Shown piece by piece: positions 27,226 through 33,142 of a stretch of 39,061 bases of DNA. Positions within the stretch are counted from its first letter, which is position 1; the number at the start of each line of letters is the position of its first letter. The stretch is from GCA-2746365 sp964651445 (lineage in GTDB: Bacteria > Pseudomonadota > Gammaproteobacteria > SZUA-229): NCBI GenBank assembly GCA_964651445.1, contig CAZYYW010000009.1, positions 1 to 39,061 on the forward strand, in the 5' to 3' direction. The translations under genes were made by a program, and so were the position numbers. The notes under the pieces were generated by a model. That model did no database searches, was not told the DNA's origin, and saw nothing but the letters and a program-made list of their open reading frames with translations.

Positions 27226-27864
27226 CTAAAGGTAGTAAGCACTGCTAGTCATCACTTTCGACATTGCCGCCATCAGACTTTTGACGGCTGGCGGTAATTC
27301 CGCCGCACCGTTTTCAATGGCGGTGGTAGCATGTTTTAACTCATCAATTTTCATCTGTTCTAAAATTGCCCGGCTACGCAAATCGCCACCGGGTAATTTA
27401 TCAAGGTGCGACTCTAAATGTTTAACCACCTGATATTCAGTCTCCGCCAAAAAGCCCAGATTCCACTTGTCACCCAAAACACCGGCAAAAGCGCCAATGG
27501 CAAAAGAGCCGCCGTACCACAGTGGGTTGAACAGGCTGGTATGGCTATCTAGTTCGTGTAGGCGTTTTTTAGTCCACTCCAGATGGTCATTTTCTTCCAG
27601 TGCTGCATGTTGTAATTTCTCTCGAATCTCGATATTTTTTGAGGTTAATGCCTGCCCCTGATAGAGCGCCTGAGCAGAAACTTCGCCGCAGTGATTAACG
27701 CGCATTAACCCGGCAATGCGTTTTTTCTCTTGCGTAGAAAATTCAGCATCAGTAATTCCCTGTGCTGGGTATTCCCGATGCGTGGTTACGGGCTGCCCCG
27801 CAAGCGTTCGTAACGCGGTATCGGCATTTAAAATAAATTGGTCAAATGGGCTGTAATTACGCAT
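27226..27864 (-). CDS. coq7: Demethoxyubiquinone hydroxylase
   Basis: 213 aa from ATG 27864 (MRNYSPFDQF is where family members begin; GTG 27888 is an earlier option). The di-iron helical bundle is complete: GEVSAQALYQGQ (Glu61), EENDHLEW (Glu91, His94), a central FLAETEYQVVKHLESHL and DELKHA (Glu175, His178). It hydroxylates the demethoxyubiquinone ring late in ubiquinone synthesis and is used by gammaproteobacteria that lack UbiF. This points to aerobic respiration. It diverges from the ferredoxin gene. Confidence 0.95.
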   Translation of the reverse strand: MRNYSPFDQFILNADTALRTLAGQPVTTHREYPAQGITDAEFSTQEKKRIAGLMRVNHCGEVSAQALYQGQALTSKNIEIREKLQHAALEENDHLEWTKKRLHELDSHTSLFNPLWYGGSFAIGAFAGVLGDKWNLGFLAETEYQVVKHLESHLDKLPGGDLRSRAILEQMKIDELKHATTAIENGAAELPPAVKSLMAAMSKVMTSSAYYL

Positions 27865-27948
27865 AAGGGTATAATGCTGTTTTAGCACCTAAGGTGCAAT
27901 ACTTAAAATTAGTGAAAAGTGCCACTTTTATTCTGAGCGGAGTGATTT

Positions 27949-28257
27949 ATGCCACATTATAAATATCATGTGTTTTTTTGTACCAATCAGCGTGACTCCG
28001 GCAAGCAGTGCTGTGAGCAATGCAATGCGTCTGAGATTCGCGCTTATACCAAGGCGAAGATCAAAAGCCTAGGGTTGTCTGGTGAAGGCAAAATCCGCAT
28101 TAATACCGCAGGGTGTTTGGATCGCTGTGAACTCGGCCCGGTATTAGTGGTCTATCCTGAAGAGACTTGGTATTGCTATGTTGATCGTGAAGATATTGAT
28201 GAGATTATCGAACAACACCTGATTGGCGGGCAAGTTGTTGAGCGTTTGCTGATATAA
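27949..28257 (+). CDS. Thioredoxin-like [2Fe-2S] ferredoxin
   Basis: 102 aa. HVFFCTNQRDSGKQCCEQC and NTAGCLDRCELGPVLVVYPE carry the cysteines of the Shethna-type, thioredoxin-fold ferredoxins (like Azotobacter FeSI and NuoE-related domains). The ATG has GGAG 7 bases upstream. The electron partner is not known. After it comes an AT-rich stretch with a strong promoter that belongs to the next transcript. Confidence 0.93.
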   Translation: MPHYKYHVFFCTNQRDSGKQCCEQCNASEIRAYTKAKIKSLGLSGEGKIRINTAGCLDRCELGPVLVVYPEETWYCYVDREDIDEIIEQHLIGGQVVERLLI

Positions 28258-28338
28258 AGTTTTTCAGAAAAATAGCAATAAAAACAATGTGTTGAATAGA
28301 GTGAAAGCTGTTTTTTACTGGTAAGCCTATAATATAAT

Positions 28339-28370
28339 TTGACATTTCTATAGATATATTATAATATACT
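28339..28370 (+). promoter_or_regulatory. Strong sigma-70 promoter of the candidate small RNA
   Basis: A consensus -35 TTGACA (28339-28344) is followed by overlapping -10 matches: TATAAT at 28360 (15-base spacer) and TAATAT at 28362 (17-base spacer). The surroundings are very AT-rich. The only features downstream within 100 bases are a hairpin and a terminator. Confidence 0.72.
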
Positions 28371-28374
28371 TATA

Positions 28375-28467
28375 TTCTATTTATGCAATTGAATAGTTTT
28401 TTCATATTTCCTCCATCCTCCCTTTGGTGGTAATTTTCAACGCGGATTTTTATCCGCGTTTTTTTTT
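28375..28467 (+). ncRNA. Candidate small RNA with a C-rich hairpin loop
   Basis: The predicted transcript is about 93 nt, from the consensus promoter to the strong terminator. It holds no credible reading frame. Before the terminator, CCATC (28413-28417) pairs with GGTGG (28426-28430), leaving CTCCCTTT in the loop, preceded by TTTCCTCC. Unpaired CUCC/UCCUCC is complementary to Shine-Dalgarno sequences and is a recurrent targeting motif in bacterial small RNAs. I know no named family that matches. The promoter/terminator pair is seen; the RNA is inferred. Confidence 0.55.
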
Positions 28468-28645
28468 GCCTGCGAAAAAGTAAAGAATGGNNNNNNNNNN
28501 NNNNNNNNNNNNNNNNNNNNNNNNNNNNNNNNNNNNNNNNNNNNNNNNNNNNNNNNNNNNNNNNNNNNNNNNNNNNNNNNNNNNNNNNNNTTCAACGCGG
28601 ATTTTTATCCGCGTTTTTTTTTGCCTGCGAAAAAGTAAAGAATGG
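28436..28645. other. Artificial gap: 100 N between two copies of the same 55-mer
   Basis: The 55 bases before the N run (28436-28490) and the 55 after it (28591-28645) are identical. They are one contig-end overlap, so the genome is most likely continuous here with a single copy and no missing bases. Confidence 0.9.
28439..28467 (+). terminator. Rho-independent terminator of the candidate small RNA
   Basis: AACGCGGAT-TTTT-ATCCGCGTT, a 9-bp stem, runs directly into seven more T. The same sequence appears again at 28594-28622 only because the 55-bp contig end is repeated across the artificial gap. Confidence 0.9.
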
Positions 28646-28785
28646 GCCGCGAGTCTGGCTTTATATATTTGTTTTTATTAGCTATTAATCCTGATGTGGC
28701 AGCTAATGTAACGGCCAGCATGCCAAGTGCTGTTGAGTCGATTTCTGAGTCAAATTATCAGGTGCTTTTCAGGCTATTGGAGTAA
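28642..28785 (+). CDS. Possible 47-aa small protein
   Basis: The frame runs from ATG 28642 to TAA 28783, with an in-frame stop just upstream. It encodes MGRESGFIYLFLLAINPDVAA..., a short hydrophobic start and a polar remainder ending in YQVLFRLLE. The Shine-Dalgarno is poor (AAAG). The stop lies in a 22-bp tandem repeat. No family is recognised; it may be chance or a remnant. Confidence 0.22.
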   Translation: MGRESGFIYLFLLAINPDVAANVTASMPSAVESISESNYQVLFRLLE

Positions 28786-28812
28786 ACCTGTCAGGCTATT
28801 GGAGAAAATCTG
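28769..28812 (+). repeat. 22-bp tandem duplication
   Basis: Two adjacent 22-bp units, each starting TCAGGCTATTGGAG, differ at only a few positions in their last eight bases. It ends about 150 bases before rplM. Confidence 0.85.
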
Positions 28813-28886
28813 AAAGAAAAGCATGAATAAACACTGTAATGCACTTGTCTGCGGTCATGATTCCCTGTAATATTCCGCCTCTTTGT

Positions 28887-28932
28887 CGGGAGCTGGTCGT
28901 TAGATCTGCTGGATTCCCGCCTTACTTTTTTT
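28887..28932 (+). promoter_or_regulatory. Candidate hairpin in the rplM leader
   Basis: CGGGA (28887-28891) pairs with TCCCG (28915-28919), followed after six bases by a T7 run, 32 bases before the rplM ATG. In E. coli the L13 operon is feedback-regulated, so a leader structure here could serve that role. The stem is short. Confidence 0.3.
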
Positions 28933-28963
28933 ACATACAGAATACAGATACACTGGAATAGTG

Positions 28964-29398
28964 ATGAAAACCATAAGCGCAAGAGCAGAAGATGTAAAAC
29001 GTGACTGGTTCCTGATTGATGCTGATGGTAAAACATTGGGTCGTCTGGCAACTGAGATTGCACGTCGTCTACGTGGCAAACATAAAGCCATTTACACACC
29101 ACATGTTGATACCGGCGATTACATCGTTGTTATTAACGCTGAAAAAGTGCGTGTTAGCGGCAATAAAGCAAAAAATAAAATGTACTACCGTCACTCAGGT
29201 TATATGGGTGGGCTGAGAGCAACAAATTTCAGCGACATGATTGAGCGTTCACCAGAGCGTGTTCTCGAGATTGCGGTAAAAGGCATGTTGCCAAGAAATC
29301 CTTTAGGGCGTGAAATGTACCGCAAGCTGAAAGTATACGCTGGCCCTCAGCATCAGCATGCAGCGCAGCAACCGCAACCGCTTGAGTTAAACGTATAA
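28964..29398 (+). CDS. rplM: Ribosomal protein L13 (uL13)
   Basis: 144 aa. ATG 28964 gives the usual start MKTISARAEDVKRDWFLIDA; a GTG one codon earlier is in frame. Conserved blocks are GKTLGRLATEIARRLRGKHK, DTGDYIVVINAEKV, YYRHSGYMGGL and KGMLPRNPLGREMYRKLKVYAGP. It is a 50S subunit protein and an early assembly factor. It is followed after 66 bases by rpsI, the near-universal bacterial pair. Confidence 0.98.
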   Translation: MKTISARAEDVKRDWFLIDADGKTLGRLATEIARRLRGKHKAIYTPHVDTGDYIVVINAEKVRVSGNKAKNKMYYRHSGYMGGLRATNFSDMIERSPERVLEIAVKGMLPRNPLGREMYRKLKVYAGPQHQHAAQQPQPLELNV

Positions 29399-29464
29399 GG
29401 CTGAACGTATAGCTTTCGATTCTAGAAAAACGCTTCTATAACACTAATTTTTAAAGAGTAAAAC

Positions 29465-29854
29465 ATGGCAGAACAATATTACGCAACGGGCCGACGCAAA
29501 ACATCAAGCGCTCGCGTCTATTTAAGCAAAGGCGCGGGTGAGATTGTGGTTAATGGTAAACCACTGGATGTCTTTTTTGGTCGTAAAACGGCGCAAATGG
29601 TTGTACGTCAACCATTAGAATTGGTTGAGATGTCAAGCAACATCAATTTAAAAGTGATGGTAAGCGGTGGTGGTATTTCTGGTCAGGCCGGTGCTATTCG
29701 TCATGGCATTACCCGCGCCTTGATCTCTTACGATGAAACCTTGCGCAGTCCGCTACGTAAAGCTGGCTTCGTTACACGTGACGCACGTGAAGTTGAGCGT
29801 AAGAAAGTAGGTTTACGCAAAGCGCGTCGTGCTAAGCAGTTCTCAAAACGTTAG
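29465..29854 (+). CDS. rpsI: Ribosomal protein S9 (uS9)
   Basis: 129 aa. It has YYATGRRKTSSARVYL, FGRKTAQMVVRQPLEL, GGGISGQAGAIRHGITRAL and the basic tail RKKVGLRKARRAKQFSKR that reaches the P-site tRNA. AAAGAGT lies about 8 bases before the ATG. It forms an operon with rplM and ends at the terminator at 29874. The petABC and sspAB genes that often follow it in related bacteria are absent; a porin follows instead. Confidence 0.98.
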   Translation: MAEQYYATGRRKTSSARVYLSKGAGEIVVNGKPLDVFFGRKTAQMVVRQPLELVEMSSNINLKVMVSGGGISGQAGAIRHGITRALISYDETLRSPLRKAGFVTRDAREVERKKVGLRKARRAKQFSKR

Positions 29855-29873
29855 AGCTTCACTCTTTACGTTT

Positions 29874-29903
29874 AAAAAAGCCTCGTTTTCGGGGCTTTTT
29901 TTA
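29874..29903 (+). terminator. Rho-independent terminator of rplM-rpsI
   Basis: AAAAAAGCCTCG-TTTT-CGGGGCTTTTTTT begins about 20 bases after the rpsI stop. GC-rich stem, T-run and A-run on the other side could also stop transcription on the minus strand. Confidence 0.92.
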
Positions 29904-30062
29904 TGTGCTTTCGAGTTAGTCGTGCAGCCATCATGAAATCTGTACACAGGAAAATATTGTATGGTTTGTAACAAGGCATCATCGATTGATGCTTTGTAGA
30001 AAGGTGTTTTTCCATGCGTTGTAGATTCTTCGCGAGTTGATCTATCGCAAGTTGAATGCTGA

Positions 30063-30084
30063 AAATGTGAAATAACTCACATTT
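30063..30084. promoter_or_regulatory. Consensus CRP-binding site upstream of the porin
   Basis: AAATGTGA-AATAAC-TCACATTT matches the CRP consensus TGTGA-N6-TCACA at every half-site position, including flanking A/T. A CRP homologue with conserved recognition residues is encoded at 23637-24287. The site centre is about 50 bases before the likely start of the promoter at 30089-30116. Confidence 0.75.
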
Positions 30085-30088
30085 TTGC

Positions 30089-30116
30089 TTGCAATTTAAG
30101 CCAATCTGCATATACT
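30089..30116 (+). promoter_or_regulatory. Probable porin promoter
   Basis: TTGCAA (-35, 30089-30094) and TATACT (-10, 30111-30116) with a 16-base spacer, giving a 5' leader of about 200 bases before the porin ATG. The leader contains a perfect 14-bp palindrome, ATCATAGCTATGAT (30278-30291), 33 bases before the start codon. Otherwise the 29904-30324 interval shows no gene. Confidence 0.55.
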
Positions 30117-30324
30117 CCCCGTAATCTTTAACTATTAAGCATCCATTAGATGGTGTACGTAGGTTAAAGGTTAATGTGGCTACGTCAGTTCAGGTATTAA
30201 TTTACTGTGTCGCATCTTATAGATGGAGCAAACCGCTTTCATTGGGGGAAGCGTCAGATGGAAATCACATTTTTGTAATCATAGCTATGATCATAATAAC
30301 TTAATCATGCAGGAGTCTTGCATA

Positions 30325-31284
30325 ATGAATAAATCTCTATTAGCAATCGCAGTAGCAGCAACTATGGCTGCACCAGCAGCAGTAATGGCAGCACCAACTG
30401 TTTACGGTAATGTTCACTTAACTATCGAGGATCGTGATAGTAACACCAACTTGAATATGAGAAGTAATACATCATCCATCGGCGTTAAAGGTTCTGAAGA
30501 CCTTGGCGACGGCATGAAAGCTATCTATAAAGTTGAATTTCAACTAAATGCTGATGGCGACGGTGGTGGCGGTGATGCATTAACTCAACGTGACGTATTC
30601 GTTGGTATTAAAGGTGGCATGGGTACTATTAAGTTAGGCGCAATGTCTTCTAACTACAAACAAATGGGCGGTAAGGTTGATGCTCTGTATCGCACACCGG
30701 TTGAGGGTCGTGGTTTTCTTCAGACACACTCTCGTTTACATAATGGCCGTGCTGTTAACCGTGGCCGTATGACCAACGGATTGCAATACTCATCTCCTAA
30801 GATGGGCGGTATCCAGTTAGTGGCTAACACGACTTTTTCTGATTCTGATGATGAAACAATGGGCGTAGGTATTCGCTACGCAACTAAAAACATCTTGGCT
30901 TATGTAGACTGGATTGATACAGCACCTGGCGGTGCTGCTACTGCTACCGCAGGTACTGAGTCTGCCATTAAGGTTGGTGCTAAGTACAGCTCTAAGGCGT
31001 TCTTTGTAGCTGGTCAGTTTGAATCTGCAGAAGATGTTACCGGTTTTGATTACATGCACTTGAATGGTGGTTTCAACATCGATAAGAATAACGCTATCAT
31101 TGCAACATTTGGTACAGCGTCATTTGTTGGCGGTAGTGCAGGTGACACAACTGGTTTGGCATTAGCGTTTAACCACAAGATGTCTAAGATGACGAATGTT
31201 TATGTCGCATATGGTGATCGTTCTTCTGATACAGCTTCTCTTGAAGATTCTATATTTACAGTTGGTATCAAGAAAAAATTCTAA
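30325..31284 (+). CDS. Outer-membrane porin, general (gram-negative porin family)
   Basis: 319 aa. ATG 30325 has AGGAG 9 bases upstream and gives a perfect signal peptide (MNKSLLAIAVAATMAAPAAVMA). The mature part starts APTVYGNVHLTIEDRD and continues as beta strands with SSIGVKGSEDLGDGMKAIYKVEFQL, TQRDVFVGIKGGMGTIKLGAM and repeated GxxYxxK/NxxxxYAxY strands. The last residue is Phe, the outer-membrane barrel sorting signal. It should form a trimeric diffusion channel with 16 strands. It has its own CRP-type promoter region and terminator, as expected for an abundant protein. Confidence 0.92.
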   Translation: MNKSLLAIAVAATMAAPAAVMAAPTVYGNVHLTIEDRDSNTNLNMRSNTSSIGVKGSEDLGDGMKAIYKVEFQLNADGDGGGGDALTQRDVFVGIKGGMGTIKLGAMSSNYKQMGGKVDALYRTPVEGRGFLQTHSRLHNGRAVNRGRMTNGLQYSSPKMGGIQLVANTTFSDSDDETMGVGIRYATKNILAYVDWIDTAPGGAATATAGTESAIKVGAKYSSKAFFVAGQFESAEDVTGFDYMHLNGGFNIDKNNAIIATFGTASFVGGSAGDTTGLALAFNHKMSKMTNVYVAYGDRSSDTASLEDSIFTVGIKKKF

Positions 31285-31309
31285 GTCGTAAGATTTAGTC
31301 TTTAAAAAA

Positions 31310-31337
31310 ACGGAGCCTTCGGGTTCCGTTTTTTTTT
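31310..31337 (+). terminator. Rho-independent terminator of the porin gene
   Basis: ACGGAGCC-TTCG-GGTTCCGT, an 8-bp stem closed by a stable TTCG tetraloop, followed by eight or more T and preceded by an A-run; about 25 bases after the stop. Confidence 0.93.
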
Positions 31338-31431
31338 GCCTGTACAGAATGTAGAGATCGGATTAGAGGTGAAAGAATGTGCCACTTAGGCTAGAGCCAG
31401 GCAATGCCAACAGTTGTAAGACGCTATACAT

Positions 31432-31451
31432 TGTTATATTATTGTATAACA
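31432..31451. promoter_or_regulatory. Probable operator of the toxin-antitoxin operon
   Basis: An inverted repeat, TGTTATA and TATAACA around six bases, lies 22 bases before the antitoxin ATG and overlaps plausible -10 sequences (TATATT). AbrB-fold antitoxins commonly repress their own promoter through such palindromes. Confidence 0.5.
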
Positions 31452-31473
31452 CGCTAAATAAGGAGTGAACATT

Positions 31474-31728
31474 ATGACAGCAATAGCCGTTCGCCAATCA
31501 GGGGGGGCAAACATTATCAGTATTCCTAAAGCAATAGTAAAAACACTGGGGTTGCACGTTGGCTCAAAACTTGACTTATCAATAGAAGATAACAAAATTG
31601 TGCTAACGCCAATAAAAGAAAAAACCAGTTTGGAATACCTGCTTGCAGGCAGTCCAAAAGAGTGCTTTAAAGTAACTGATGAAGATGAAGAGTGGATTAA
31701 TGCAAAATTAGTGGGTAAGGAGATTTGA
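31474..31728 (+). CDS. MazE/PemI-like antitoxin (AbrB fold)
   Basis: 84 aa. ATG 31474 is preferred over GTG 31465 because AGGAG lies 8 bases upstream of it. The N-terminal SpoVT/AbrB-type swapped hairpin is AVRQSGGANIISIPKAIVKTLGLHVGSKLDLSIEDNKIVLTP. The C-terminal tail, SLEYLLAGSPKECFKVTDEDEEWINAKLVG, is acidic, as in PemI/ChpS antitoxins that bind the toxin. Its stop codon abuts the toxin start, so translation is coupled. It should bind the palindrome upstream with the toxin as co-repressor. Confidence 0.88.
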   Translation: MTAIAVRQSGGANIISIPKAIVKTLGLHVGSKLDLSIEDNKIVLTPIKEKTSLEYLLAGSPKECFKVTDEDEEWINAKLVGKEI

Positions 31729-32067
31729 GTGCGAGAGGTATATATTCCAGATAAAGGTGATATTGTTTGGTTCAATTTTGACCCAAGTTCTGGAAATGAA
31801 ATAATGAAGCGTCGCCCTGCGTTCGTGATTTCCCGAAAACTATTTAATGAGCACACTGGCTTTGCTGTTGTTGCACCCATTACCAGCACTGTCAGAGGGA
31901 TGAGACTTGAAGTGGTTCTTCCCGACGAACTTTCAACAAAGGGTGCTGTGTTAATTCATCAAATGAAGTCTTTGGACTTTAAAAATAGAGAAGTCGTATT
32001 GATTGAAAAATCGACAGGCGTTGTAGTGGAGAAAGTAACAGAGCTGGCTAAAATCATTATTCAATAA
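31729..32067 (+). CDS. MazF/PemK-family mRNA interferase toxin
   Basis: 112 aa with a GTG start at 31729 directly after the antitoxin TGA; AAGGAG lies 7 bases upstream. It has VYIPDKGDIVWFNFDPSSGNE, the RPAFVIS strand, FAVVAPITSTVRG and the PemK/ChpB-type end GAVLIHQMKSLDFKNREVVLIEK. Family members cut mRNA at short specific sequences, and the partner antitoxin blocks the active groove. The target sequence cannot be read from this. The gene appears intact. A palindromic repeat follows 14 bases after the stop. Confidence 0.93.
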   Translation: MREVYIPDKGDIVWFNFDPSSGNEIMKRRPAFVISRKLFNEHTGFAVVAPITSTVRGMRLEVVLPDELSTKGAVLIHQMKSLDFKNREVVLIEKSTGVVVEKVTELAKIIIQ

Positions 32068-32080
32068 TTGGAACTACTTT

Positions 32081-32193
32081 CTCGTTCCCACGCTCCCGCG
32101 TGGGAACGCATACCGACCATGCAGGGGTGTTAAGTGCTAATTGTATCTACTTAAACGTAGATACGCATTCCCACGCAGGAGCGTGGGAACGAG
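32081..32193. repeat. GTTCCCACGC-type palindromic intergenic repeat
   Basis: A 113-bp element with outer inverted ends CTCGTTCCCACGCTCC and GGAGCGTGGGAACGAG. Each end also folds on itself (GTTCCCACGC-TCCC-GCGTGGGAAC; TTCCCACGC-AGGA-GCGTGGGAA). A decayed relative lies at 27138-27212. Similar elements are frequent between genes of many environmental gammaproteobacteria, as I recall. It separates the convergent mazF and rpiA. Confidence 0.88.
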
Positions 32194-32248
32194 ATAATCA
32201 TAAAAGCGAGAAAAATTTTCTGCCCCGGTTTTATGATTTTAAAAAAAT

Positions 32249-32911
32249 CTATTTAGACAGGACTGTCCTAGCGCCTTCAGGGGTGCCTAATATCAACACA
32301 TCGGCAGGGCGATTGGCGAAGATGCCGACGGTGACAATGCCGGGTAGTTTGTTTAGCTCGTTTTCCAGTTTTACTGGCCCCATGATTTTTAAAGCGTGTA
32401 CGTCTAGGATGTCGCAACCGTTATCCGTTACAAAACCTTCACGGTAAACCGGTCTGCCGCCGAGTTTGACCAGTTCTCTGGCAATAAAGCTACGCGCCAT
32501 AGGGATAACTTCAACCGGTAACGGAAACTCACCCATAACATCGACCAGCTTGGACTCATCAGCAATACAGACAAATTTTTTGCTGACACCGGCTATGATC
32601 TTTTCGCGGGTTAAAGCACCACCACCGCCTTTGATTAGATTTAAGTAATGGTCTGACTCGTCGGCACCATCAATATAGACTTCAATGCCGTTGACTTCGT
32701 TTAAGTCATAAACTTTAATGCCGTAATCTTCCATGCGCTCGGTGGAGGCAACCGAGCTGGAAACAGCGCCTTTTATCTTGTGTTTGATTTCAGCGAGGCA
32801 GTCGATAAAGTGGTTGACGGTGGAGCCAGTACCAACCCCGACAATTTCATCAGCAATTACATATTCAATCGCGGCTTCGGCCGCTTTTCGTTTCATTTCA
32901 TCCTGGGTCAT
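32249..32911 (-). CDS. rpiA: Ribose-5-phosphate isomerase A
   Basis: 220 aa, the E. coli length. Motifs are VGVGTGSTVNHFI, SSSVASTERM, YIDGADESD, KGGGGALTREKI (catalytic-site Asp, Lys and Glu) and GIVTVGIFANRPADVLILG. It interconverts ribose 5-phosphate and ribulose 5-phosphate; with rpe at 16682 it covers the isomerase steps of the pentose phosphate pathway. It is divergent from ilvA, across an inverted-repeat region, as in Pseudomonas. Confidence 0.97.
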   Translation of the reverse strand: MTQDEMKRKAAEAAIEYVIADEIVGVGTGSTVNHFIDCLAEIKHKIKGAVSSSVASTERMEDYGIKVYDLNEVNGIEVYIDGADESDHYLNLIKGGGGALTREKIIAGVSKKFVCIADESKLVDVMGEFPLPVEVIPMARSFIARELVKLGGRPVYREGFVTDNGCDILDVHALKIMGPVKLENELNKLPGIVTVGIFANRPADVLILGTPEGARTVLSK

Positions 32912-32989
32912 TTTTTTCTCACTTTGTTAAATCTTTTTGGATAGCGGTTAAATTATAGTGTGAATAATACAGTGTATGATGAGTAGTTT

Positions 32990-33133
32990 AAAGTTAGCAG
33001 TTAGCCGTCGGCGATTAAAAGCATTATAACAAAGCTTTTTATACGAATTTAGGGCGTTAAAGGTCATCGCTTTTGCCAGTAATGCTCCGCTTATGCTAGC
33101 CTACAATCTTAAAGTCTGTTAACTGCCAACTTT
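32990..33133. repeat. Intergenic inverted-repeat element between rpiA and ilvA
   Basis: AAAGTTAGCAGTTA (32990-33003) and TAACTGCCAACTTT (33120-33133) are inverted complements at 13 of 14 positions and bound 144 bp without a gene. It could be a small non-autonomous element; no other copy is seen here. Confidence 0.5.
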
Positions 33134-33142
33134 GTTTTATAA

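Noticed and set aside
28487..28681. Open frame running through the N block before rplM
   Set aside because: Half of it is N and the rest is the repeated terminator 55-mer; it vanishes when the artificial gap is collapsed.
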